This document shows positions 47,402 to 58,780 of a DNA stretch of 64,000 nucleotides, in pieces. This DNA is from Sodiomyces alkalinus F11. Taxonomy: Eukaryota; Ascomycota; Sordariomycetes; Glomerellales; Plectosphaerellaceae. The stretch is from positions 392,340 to 456,339 of the forward strand of contig NW_021167091.1 in the NCBI RefSeq assembly GCF_003711515.1, read 5' to 3'. Position numbers and translations under genes: made by a program. A model generated the notes under the pieces. It did no database searches. It was given only the letters and a program-made list of their open reading frames with translations, and was not told where the DNA came from. Position 1 is the first letter of the stretch. The number at the start of each line of letters is the position of its first letter.

Positions 47402-49994
47402 TTCCTCTTTTCCTTCCTATAACGCTATAGATTTTATTCTAGGTATTCCTTATTATATTCCCGCCTATAGTCTTATATACCTACTATCACGGCGTCGTAC
47501 TAACTAGTAGTAATATCTAATTCTCTATACTTAATTACGATGTCTTTATCTAATTCTAGTACGTGGTTTATAGTTCGTGGGTAGCGTTATGATAGCGTAG
47601 GGTTAACTAGGTAGTATAATAGTAATAGTAATAATAATTTCGATATCAATCTTAAATATTATCTTAATATAAGTATCCCTATATCGTGGTAATACCGTGG
47701 TAATAGCGTACTAATAGCTATAGATACCTTCTCCTAATAATAATATCTATTATTATATCTAAGGCACTATTCGCGTTATACCGTATATATTCCCTAGTAG
47801 TATCGAAATAGTGTCGCGGTGGCTAATATATAGTAGTTACCTATATTATAGTAAGCGTCTAGGAACCTATCTAGATAACGTCGAGGCCTACGCTAATACT
47901 ACTAGTACCGGTATAGCGTGCTTTTAGTATGCTAATAGTTATCGCCTATATAAGAATATAAGTCGTCTTTATACTATCGGGGTGCTACTAGTATATCGAG
48001 GTAGTCTAACTAGTCGATAAATCCCCCCCGCTACTAAGAAGTAGTAATAACGTCGTATAGATATTTATACCCTCTATCCATTAGTAAACGTTACTAGTAA
48101 TAGTGGTATTGCTATAGTAAGTAGTCTCCCTTCGATATCACGATAATGCCTTACTAATAGCCTATAAGCTAAAAAGCGCCTAAAAACGGCGGCTTTATCA
48201 TTTAGACGGGCTATTACTCGGGCATTACCTTCCAGTCGCGGCCGTAGCGGCACCTTATCGGTAGAGGTGGTTTTATAGGATATCCTTCGCCGGACTCGTT
48301 ATATAAAGAGTATACTAGGTATTCTAATAGACTATTAAGTGCGTAGTCCCTCTTCGATTTCGCTACGACTTCGCTACGGTATCTCTACGGTGTCTTCGCG
48401 GTAGCAGTATAGCTAACTAGTTCTAGGGCCTTAAGTACGTTAAGAGCGGCATTAGTGCCTCTAAGGGGGGTAATACTATTAGCGAGGAGTAGAGGGCTTT
48501 AGCCGGTAACGCTTCGATAACGCCGGGGTCCCAGGATATAAGGCCCCTATTTAATACTAACCAGACCGTTATATTGCGTCTTCCGCGCTACGGTACTATC
48601 GCGGTCTTATAGGCTTCTATAACTTTAAGGGCGAGGCGGAAATCTTTAAGCCTCTTCCGTTATAGGAATCACTTAGCTATTACCCCGGCTTCTATATTAT
48701 AGTCTAGCGCGTTATATAGATCTCCTCTAGTCGTAAGCGGTCTCCCTATAGCACCGAAGAGCTCCCTACACTTATCCCCGGTTATATCCTTATACTAGAG
48801 TACTACGTGCTCTGCTATCTCTACCCCCCCGTCGCCGTAAGGGTACTACGCTATTAGGAATCCCAGCACCCTCGCCTTAGCTAAGAAGGCTTATAGGCCT
48901 AATATTTCTAATCTAATCTAGGTAAGTACGGAGCTTTATAGCTTAAGGAGTCCTTATATTTCCGGAGGGCGTATTATATCGGGGGGCGGCGTAATACCGC
49001 TACGGTATAGGTATAGGACCGTTATGCTTGCGCCTAGGTTTAACCCAATTCCCTTATAAGGGCCTTCCTCGGGGGCGAGGTTCCGGCCTAGGTTATTAGG
49101 GCAGTAAGGTATACTATCCATATAAGGGCGGCGTAGGTCCTATAATACTGATTTAGTATCGCTAAGGCTCTCGCCGCGGCGTATACTCCGGCTAATATCC
49201 TATCTTTAGACCCTTCTTCCTATATCCAGAGAATCTTCCATGCGCTTAGGCTTATAAGGTATAGGTTAAGGGGGGGGATAAAGGTCTTCTTTTCGAGGAC
49301 CCTAACCGGTATAGCCCTATAGACTCCGGCTATTAATCGGAGGTATTAATTCTATACCGCTCTAAATACCGCTACGGGGCCGTGCTACGGGCTGGCCCCT
49401 ATCTTATACACGGCCGAGGCGTAATAGATAACTATTAGTCTTATTACTATAAGGTATAGTCTTTTTATATCTATAAAGCTATACTCTTACGCTACTGTAC
49501 TAAGCCTTAAAAAGGCGTATATTTAGGTGGCTAATCGGCTCTTTACCTCCTTAGCGTATCGCCGGAAGTTAAGTTTCCTATTAAGCTAAATGTCTAGGAG
49601 CCTTATCGCCTCCGCTACCGGTACCGAAGTAACGCTAAGGGGGGGCGGGGTAAGAGAGAGCTAGTATAACTTCGTAAAAGGGATATAGATATACTTAGCT
49701 AGTTCGAACTATAATCCGCTCGCTATTACCTAGTCTAGGTAAGTATATTATACGGCGGCGAGGCGGTATTATATCTATACCTCCGTTCTGCTAAAGGTAA
49801 TAATATTCGTATCGTTAGTAAAAGCTACTACTATTATTTTAAGGACCCTTTCTAGCTCCTTATAAAGGGTAGAGATATAAAGGATAAAAAGGATAGGGGA
49901 GATCGGGGAGCCTTATAATACACCCCCGTGGAGGTACCGCGGAGGGGCTATTTCGCTACTAAGTAGTAGCTAGGCTATACGGTCTTAGAGGAAG

Positions 49995-50443
49995 GGGGGT
50001 TTTTTTTTTTCTTATAATTCATTACGCGCATACAGTCCTAAAGCTATAGCGCGGCGCCTATCGCCCTAAGGGCAAAAGGCTATTAGAAGCTAGGTATAGT
50101 AAAATAAAGCGTAGTAGTAATAAACAAAGGAAATCCTCCGTAATAATCTCTCTAATAGACCTAATAGATAAAACACCAAAGCAAAATAACTAGACCGCAG
50201 AATCCGAGGTTTACGCCCTGTACCACTCCGCCGAAGCTATTTTAGTAGCTAAAAGATAGGCCTGTAAGGCCTGTATTCCTATTTTAGTACTAAATAATAC
50301 CGGCAGAGATAGCGGTAGGCCTGCTAGGGCTTCCAGCAGGGCTCTTCGTTTGTCTTTATAAAAAGGGCAAGAAAGAATAAGGTATACTGTATCCTATATA
50401 GGGGAGCCGGGATAGGAACAGCGGTTGTTAGCATAGTTTTAGG
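49995..50443 (-). mobile_element. 5'-truncated LINE-B insertion in LINE-A copy 6
   Basis: A 449-bp LINE-B 3' end on the minus strand, from the T-rich tail to a point within the last coding block. It is flanked by the perfect 9-bp duplication TAGAGGAAG (49986-49994 and 50444-50452). It represents a short, clean target-primed insertion. Confidence 0.92.
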
Positions 50444-52275
50444 TAGAGGAAGCTACTAACTAGGGTAGTAAGCTATCCGGGAAAGCCCTTCCTATTAAGT
50501 ACCTTGAGGAGGTAAGAGTAAGGGATAGTATCGAAAGCGTCTTTAATATCTAGTTAGAGTATTGAAGTGGTGCCGCTATAGGCTTAGCTCGTTCTTATAG
50601 CCTCCGTGACTCTTTATACTACTATCTTAATACTCTGCCCAGTCTAGTTACTTATCTATCCTACCGGGAGGAGCTAATACTCCTCCGTTACGGCGGCGAT
50701 ACGGTTAGCTAGTATCCCCTTAAGGACTTTACCTATTATATTAAGAAGTGATATCGGTTACTAGTCCTTTACTATCTCGTAGTTGGCCGGCGGCTAGCCT
50801 TGCTTCTTAAGGACTACCACGGTAGCATAATAGCACCTTTTCGGGTAATAGCCGGCTTTAAGGCACGCTATAAAGATAATACTTAGTCTTTAGTATACAG
50901 GGGGTCTACATACTTTTAGGAGCCCTACTAGGAGCCTATTAGGCCCTAGTACCGCTTAGGGTTTAGTCCTCTTAAGGCGCCCCTATATATTCGCTATAGT
51001 AATATCGTGGCGGATATCCTATCTAGGGGAAATTCCGCGCCTAGGGGTCTAAGGGCGGTAAGGAGGGGGGGTAAGAAGAACTTCCGGTTAAGGACTTCGG
51101 CTTTCTCTATATGTATAGTGGCTAGGTTATTACTATTGTCTTAGCGTAGTAATAGTACCGATAAGGGGTCTAGCGGTACTTCTCCTTTTTTTTATACTTA
51201 TTTCTATAATCGCTAAAGGAGGTTATCGTTTTTCCTAGTCTTATAGAGTAGATATTATTAGTATAGTCGTTTCGCTACCGCCACGGCCTTATAACGCCTC
51301 TCCGCTTCCTAGAACTTATCCTATTAGTTCCGGGACTTCCTAGATATATATCTACGGTAAAGGCGCCTCGTTTCCTAGGTAAGGGCGGTTAGCTCCGCGT
51401 TCTACTAAGGGGTAGGTAAGAATCTAGGAGTGCCCCCGCGGCGGCGCTATATAGTCTTATCGGCTATAGTCGTAAGGTCCCCGATTAGGTTATTTAGGGC
51501 TAAGTCGATATCTCCTAGTATTATAATAGGGCTAGTTTACTATATTTACGTAGCGGCGAGCTAGGGGACTTATAAGGGGTTAAAATCCTTTTAGACCTAG
51601 CAGGGCCCGCTTAGGTCCCGCGGTAGTATCGTTACGGTACTCGGCGTAATATCTATCTCTATATAGATTTACGCCGTCTATAAGTAGTAGTCTGACCCGA
51701 TAACGGTCTTCTTAGGGCCGCCGAAGTCGTAGCGGAGCCCCTATATCGCCTATATAAGGTTAATAGTATTAGCGCGCCGGCCCGGGCGGTGCTATATAAT
51801 AATCCCGGGGGGGGGTTACTAGGTCTAGGTTCTACCGGGTTATAAGGGTAAATAGGGTATTAGCCTAGGGGTGATAACGCGGTGGCTATAACTATAGGGG
51901 GTAATATAGGTTAAAGTCCCCTATAAGGACGTGGCGGTCCCGCAGTAGTGCTATATCGAATATATCTTAAAGGGGTGTATTTTAAGCAGTCCTAGCTAAT
52001 GAGTAGTTCTCTAAGTAAATTAACTAGATAGTAAGGGCGTTATCGCTAGTCCTAAATATAACCGCGTAGGTATCACGGTAAGCCCGCCACGTCTATATAT
52101 ACAGCAGGTATCTCTTATATATATATATAGGAGGGCGCAGCCTCCTCCTTAGATTAGCCGGTATACCCCTTAAGAGGGGTAGGTAAGGCTCTTCGTAAAG
52201 GGGTTAAGGCCGGGTTCCTGTATTACTATTATATTGTACTCGGCGCGGCACCGAAGTGGGAGCTCCCGCCACGCC

Positions 52276-52453
52276 CCTTAATATAGGGGTAAATTAGGAT
52301 ATCGTTAAGGTATACGATATAGTAGATATTAAGTAAACTAGTAAGTACTCGGTAAACGTATACCTAAAATATCACGGGCGTATTCGTTAACCCAAATAGT
52401 ATAGCCGTATACTTAAAATACCTATATCGCGTTCTAAATACGGTTTTCTAGTA
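52276..52453 (-). mobile_element. Gypsy pol fragment, RT active-site part
   Basis: The downstream piece of the Gypsy element split by LINE-B copy 4. On the minus strand it encodes the region after the conserved ILFVPKK block and includes VYLNDILIY at 52296-52312, where YLDD is expected. It is cut on the left by LINE-A copy 6. Confidence 0.8.
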
Positions 52454-55400
52454 TCCTTCTTATAACTTATATAGGGGGACCTATATTTTACGCGCAAACG
52501 CCCTAAACCACTTAAAACCTATATTAATCGATAGCTCTTTTCAAGTTCTATACGCCTATATATAGCCCTGTATCGCGCAGGCGCTAATTTAGGCGTATTA
52601 TAAGTGCGAAAATGCCTGGAAACGGGCCTGCTCCCCCGCGTGCAGGGGAAAAGTCTAACGTGGCCCGTGCGCCCACGCTGACAAAGCATCAAGCCCAGCC
52701 GCGTAGAGCCGCACCCCCGACCTCTACCTAGCCCCAATACCACAAACAACTCACCAGCCACAACACTAGCCATAATAACGCCCCTAACGCCCCTAACGCC
52801 CCTAAACCATAGAGGGCCTAGAGGAGGTAGATATAGGTAATACCTCTGAAAATATAGAGGACTTGACCCTTGCTACGCCTCTAAATTTGAAAAGGCACCT
52901 TAGCCCTTCTTTACTAACCCCTAGACGTTTTTCTAGGACCCGAATCGAATCTCCCTCTAACTCGGAAGCCGAAGGCGCTTTCGAAACGCCCTCTAGGGGC
53001 CCCCCTGCCTCTAGGGCCACCCCTGCCGAAAAGCCGAGTCTTTTAGGCTCTAAATAGACTAAAAAGGTGCCTAGAATAGCTAAAGCCCCTAGAGAAACCT
53101 CGGCTAAGCCCTAGAAGTCGACTAGTTTGGCTAGTAAGGCATAGGCTAAGGAACTACTCCAGCAGGCTCTTTAGCTACTTTAACAGGCCTATACCCTTAA
53201 CCCTGCCCCTGAGATTAAGGCCCTAACCGTAGGGCTTAAATCTACTATCGACGGAACCCCGAGCCCCTAGCCTCCTATACTCGAATAAAAGGTCGACGAA
53301 CTAGCCTAAGCAGTTCGTAGGCTTATAGAATAGCCTAAAGCTCTTTATAGCGAGGCTGTAACGGGGAAAAAAGACCCTACCCAGGCCCCTACTTTAGGGG
53401 CTTTAGCAGCTCTAGTACTATTAGCCCCTCTACCTCCAGCACCCCTCCTATTAGACCCCAAAAAGGTCCCTAAGGTTATTCTATAGCCTACGGTAGGGGC
53501 AGCGATTCCTAGGGAAAACTTCGACCCCCTCGCGCTTCGGAATAAGCTTAATAAGGCCCTAAAATTCCCTACAGTTACGGCTATTAGCCGGTCGACTAAC
53601 GGGAACCTTGTTTTAACCCCGGAACCGAAATATAGCGTTTAATAGCTCCTAGACTCATAGAACCAGTGGTTTAAAGAGCTAAACCTCCCCCTCCAGCCCC
53701 CCTAGCCTATAGGCGACTAGTTTAAGCTTATTATTAAATAGGTGCCTTCTAGAGCCTTTAGGGGAGGCGATACCTCTATACCCGACCCTTCCGAGCCGCC
53801 GTAAAAGGCCCTAAACCGAAGCCTATAACAGGGCCTAAGTTTACAGAACCTAGCCACTAAAATCAGTACCTTAACCCTGTTAGGGTAGTAGGGAAGCCTT
53901 AGTGGCTAGGGGCTCTAAACGCGTTTTACGGCACGGTGGTTATTTCTATGCCCTCCACTAAAGAAATGAAGTACTGCATAAAACAGGGGCTCTATATAGC
54001 CGGCCAGCGGCTAAAGGTCTATAAATATAGGCCTATAACCACTAGAACCCAGTGCTCTAACTACTAGAAATTCGGGTATACCCGAGAGACCTATAAAGGC
54101 CTAGTTACTTATCCTATCTATGCCGTTAAAGGCTATAGGGAGGAATACCACTACTATAACGAGTATAAAGAACACGGAGACTACGAGTATAAGACCTATA
54201 AGTGCTGTAACTACGAAGGGGATCACCCCCCCTTAAATAAGGACCACGAGGTCTTTTAAGCTATAAAACCCTAAATTCTATAAATAAAGGGCCTTTTAGT
54301 TCGAAATATATCCTGTTTATTTAATATAATGTCGATAAACAGGCTCCGGCGCAAAAGGCTATCCTAGAATAGGCTTTAGAGGCTTCGGCTAATATAGTCC
54401 TTATTTTGGAACCAGCCTATATCTCGACACTAGACGGGTGGTTTATCTGGAACCACCCTGCTTTCTACACTATCACACCTATATCCTAAAAAACCTAGTT
54501 TTTCCCTATTAAGCCTAGGGTCCTTACTTATATAAGAAAGGGCTTTAGTATCGATTTTTCACACCGCGAAGACCTTCTAGACGATATAGAAGCGTAGATT
54601 ATAGAGGTTTATTATCTATAGACCTTTTATATTCTGCACGTCTATAATCAGATAGAATAGGACCCCGAAACAACAGGTCGAGGGCAGCCCCCTAGCCCTA
54701 CCCCTTCCAGCTCTTCCACTTCTACCTCTTCCACTTCTACCTCTTCCACTTCTACCTCTTCCACTTCTACCTCTTCCACTTCTACCTCTTCCACTTCTAT
54801 CTCTTCCACTTCTACCTCTTCCACTTCTACCTCTTCCACTTCTACCTCTTCCACTTCTACCTCTTCCACTTCTACCTCTTCTACTTCTTCTTCTTCTTTT
54901 CCCTCTTTTTCAGGCCCTAGAAGCCGGCCCTAGACCGAGGATCGAGTGCTTTAAGGTCTACAGGTCCCTAAGCCTACCCTTATTATAGGGGATTTTAATA
55001 GAAACTACTAGTAGTAGAACGGAGCTGCTACTAACCAGGCCTCTATTAAGGCCTAGGCCCTAGTAGACTAGTTAGATAGCCTTAGAACTACCTATTTAGT
55101 GGATTCTAAAGAAGTTAACCTAAATAGGGGGACTTGTTTTAGGTCTAATCTTCGTTAAGAGTCGGTTATAGACCTAGCCTTTTACATGCCCGGCTTTAAT
55201 TATCTCCGCTTTTATAAGTGGGAATATATCGAAAATACTCCCTCTTTACACCGCGCTATCCTGATTTCAGCCTTTATTCTAGGCTCTAAAGGTCCTATAA
55301 ATAGATCCCTTCTACCGGCCTATAATTATAGGCTAGCGGACTAGGACCTGTTTAGTAGCACCCTAAAGAGCCTAGAGCCTAGCCTCGACTAATAGCTATA

Positions 55401-58400
55401 ATAGGCTATCGACGCCTTAGACTAGGACTCTATAGGTCGCTACTTATCGGATACTATTTCCCTAGCTATTAAGGCCTCTATGCCGGAGCTAAGGGTAGTA
55501 GAGCGTTCGAACCCGTGGTGGACCCTAGAGCTAAAAGCCCTGCGAAAAATAGCTAACAGGGCTTTGAGGGCTTTTAGAAAAGATAAAAAGGGGGCCTCGG
55601 CTACCCGGCTAGCGGCTCTAGAAACCACCTAGAAAGGGGCTCGAAACGCTTACTACAGGGCAGTAAAAACAGTAAAAAAGAACCACTAAGAGGCCTTCCT
55701 AGCCAACGCTTAAGGCCCTAAGATTTTTAAGGCCTATAACTACACGAAGAGCGGCCTAAACGCAAAGATCCCACCGGTTTAAACGCCTACGGAACAGAAA
55801 GCCTACGCCTTCGATAAAATATATAACGCCCTTCTTTAGACCTTTTTTCCCTCCGCTACCGACGCTCCTAAAGCCCCTATATTTACAGGCCCTTCGGGGG
55901 ACCTAGGCCCCTCTAACCCTTCTAACGGCCCCTAGAGCCTGACTAGATCACGTAGTAAGGGCCTTAGAAGACTGTGGGAGTGGCCTAGTCTTTAGGCTGC
56001 AGAACTATAACGTGCTATCTTTAGGGCTGCTAAGGGCAAAGCCCTAAGGCCTAATAGGATAAGCTTATAGCTAATCCAGCAGGCCTATATAGCTATTCCC
56101 CGACCCTTTTTAAAGGCCTACTTAACCCTATTTTTAGTAGGCTACCACTCTACCTGCTAGTAAAAGGCCCTAGGGGTCGTTCTACTAAAGCCGGGAAAGA
56201 AGGACTATTTTAATCCTAAGTCTTATAGGATTATAGCCCTTCTAAACTGCTTAGGTAAAGTCCTCGAAAGGGTTATAGCTGCTAGGCTTAGCTTTATAGC
56301 TAATACCCGCGACGATCTTCTATACTCTAGTTAAATAGGGGGTAGAAAAGAATCATCTACTATCGATACAGCCCTCTTTCTCCTGCACTATATCGAAAAA
56401 CAGCGTAAATCGTGTTAAAATACTATAGTTTCTACGCTGTTTTTAGATATTAAAGAATCCTTCGATTATTTCGCCCGCCCCTAGCTACTAAAAACCCTTC
56501 AAGAACTCTAACTACTCTCGAATCTAGTTAAATAGGTAGCCTCCCTTACAGGAAACAGGCGTATCCAACTAGCTTTCGAAGGATAGGTTTAGCAGCCTGC
56601 CCCCCTAAATATAGGGGTCCTATAAGGCTCCCCGTCTTCCTCTATCCTATTCCTAATTTATATTAGGAAGGTTATAGCGGGACGGGATTTTAAGGGTCTT
56701 TAGCTATCCTATATTAATGATTTTCAGCTATCTATAGCTTCCACGTTAGCTAGGAAAAACTATAAGATCCTAGAAAGAGCCGCGGCCTCCCTTTTCGACG
56801 TAGCGAATATTAACTAAGTCCTCTTCGACCCGGAAAAAAAAGAGCTTCTATCGAAGACGCTCTATAAAAGACGCCCCGGTTACTATAGTGGAACACCTAG
56901 TTAAACCAGCGCTAGGTGCTATTAGGTGGCTAGGGGTCTAGTTTAACTCTAAGCTATCCTTTAAACCCCACGTCGAAAAATGCCTAAATTCAGCTTCAGG
57001 TGCCCTAAATAGGCTTCACAGCCTAGCTAGCTCGCAGAGGGGCCTTTCTTTTAAGGCCCTACGGCAGCTATATATAGCCTATATAGCCTCGCTAGCTAAC
57101 TTCGGCTTATAACTATAGTAGGACCCTAAATCACCTAGAAAGCACCTAGTCGACTGCCTAGAACGCCTACAGTACGGCGCTCTAGTCAGGGCTCTAGGGG
57201 CTTTTAGGGGGGGCCCCTTACGGCCTCTAGAACTAGAAGTAGTAGTCCCTCCAGCTTCGATTTGGTTAACTAGGTCTAACAGGCTTTATACCTTTAGGTC
57301 CTTAAAGTTCCTGCCGAACCACCCTATTAGATGCCAGCTTCTAGGGGAACTAGGGGAAGACCTCGCCCGCCTATAAGACCTATAGCCCACCACACAGCTA
57401 TATAAGCTAGGCCTAGAATTAGTAGCCTTAGTAGAGCAGTCCTAGGGGATAGAGGGCCCGGCAGCTAGGTAGGAGGCCCCGTAGGCCTCCGAGCCTATAG
57501 CAGACCTTAGGCCCTTTTTTCCCTTAAAGGAACGGTCTACATCCACGGATAATCCCGACTCCGGCACCCAAGACCCAAAAACAGCCCACCTCGAAGCCCT
57601 TAAGGATATACAATAATCATTAGGCGAGTAGGCCTCTGTTTTCTATACCCACAGCTCCCTAGGCCACCCTATAAGACCTCCTATAGGGCCTCCGTAGGCT
57701 ATAGCTGCTATAATACAGTTACCTAATACCGGTAGGCCCTGTAAAGCTATAGGCTTTAACGTAAAGAACTCTGCCGAAGTCGCCGACGCCGAATTATACG
57801 CTATTCTTCAGGCCCTTCATAATACCCTAGAGCAGTCGCCTAGGCCCCTAGAGTGCTATATCTTTAGCGATTCATAGGCGGCTATTTAGAAGCTTCAGCG
57901 CTCCTCGTAGTGGGCTATAGAGGCTAGGACCCTTATACTACGACTAAAATAACAGGGCAGTTTAGTCTCTATATAGTAGTGCCATTCGTATATAGAGATA
58001 GAAGGAAACAAACTAGCGGATAAGGCAGCTAAACAGGCGTTAGACCCTAAAAAAGCTACTAAATCTATTAGCTTAGTTACCTTTAGCCACTTAAAACGCT
58101 GGGTTAATAAGGCCTCAGTCCAAGACTAGAAGGCTTTATAGAACGAAGAGGAAAAGGCAAAAACAAGGGGTAAATCGGTGCGTTTAGGCCGCCTTTATAG
58201 GCGCCTAGTCCGAGATAACCTTCGCTTTTCCCGAAAACCGCTACAGATATAGGGCCCTAGGTGGATAAAGCCGGCTTTTATTCAGTTAAAAACCGGCTTC
58301 GGATACCTAAAATCCCACCAAAAAAGGGCCCGAAACTACGCCAACGACCGCAATCCCTGTCCCGGCTCCCCTAGACAGGATACAGCCCACCTTATCCTTT

Positions 58401-58780
58401 CCTGCCCTTTTTATAAAAACGAACGAAAAGCCCTGCGGGAAGCCCTAGCAGGCCTACCGCTATCTCTACCGCTACTATTCTGTACTAAAAGAGGTATACA
58501 CGCTTTAGAGGCCTATCTTTTAGCTACTAAAATAGCCTCGGCAGAGTAGTACAGGGCATAAATCTCGGATCCTGCGGTCTAGTTATCTGTTTTAGTTGTT
58601 TACCTATTTTTCGGGATATTAGGCAGATTATTACGGAGGATTTCCTTTATTTATTACTACCCCTTACTGTATTTAGCTTAGCTTATTCTAGCCTTTAGCC
58701 TCTAGGGCAAAAGGCGTCGCGCCATAGCTTTAGGGCTGTATGCGCGTAATAAATAAAAAAAATAAAAAGATAAAAAGAAA
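52454..58780 (+). mobile_element. LINE-B copy 4, full length, plus strand
   Basis: A 6327-bp element in a Gypsy reverse transcriptase, flanked by the perfect 14-bp duplication ACGGTTTTCTAGTA (52440-52453 and 58781-58794). ORF1 is at about 52640-54240; its three C-terminal zinc knuckles (54070-54230) have several Cys changed to Tyr (TGC/TGT to TAC/TAT). The endonuclease is at about 54290-55300 with GDFN near 54985. The reverse transcriptase is at about 55700-57200, with GVL-stop-GSP near 56605 and YIND for YIDD at 56709-56725. RNase H is at about 57760-58010 (FSDS; GNKLADKAAK). The 3' UTR and A-rich tail end at 58780. This is the best copy for defining the family. Confidence 0.92.
54711..54893 (+). 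repeat. 15-bp minisatellite inside the LINE-B endonuclease
   Basis: About twelve tandem copies of CTCTTCCACTTCTAC, followed by a short TTC run. Read on the element strand they encode Ser-Thr repeats between endonuclease blocks. LINE-B copies 1 and 2 have only two to three related units at the same place (near 10940-10975 and 28325-28350), so the array expanded in this copy. The open frame of Glu-Val repeats on the opposite strand is an artefact of the repeat. Confidence 0.9.

Larger units (their letters stand above)
46841..52275 (-). mobile_element. LINE-A copy 6, 3' end to endonuclease
   Basis: Minus-strand LINE-A with an intact 3' tail, broken by an assembly gap (47252-47401) and a LINE-B insertion (49995-50443). 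The reverse transcriptase shows the GSP motif region near 49896 and FTND in place of FADD at 49811-49823. In the endonuclease near 51690 the SDH motif reads SDY. It ends at 52275 against Gypsy sequence, before the gag region. It is useful as the reference for the family's 3' length. Confidence 0.85.

Noticed and set aside
52519..53020. Minus-strand frames at the LINE-B copy 4 start
   Set aside because: Antisense to the CpA-rich start of ORF1, and repeated at each LINE-B 5' end (12673-13176, 32333-32578).
54648..54869. Glu-Val repeat protein on the minus strand
   Set aside because: Produced by the 15-bp minisatellite in a transposon; no start context, conserved domain or gene neighbours.
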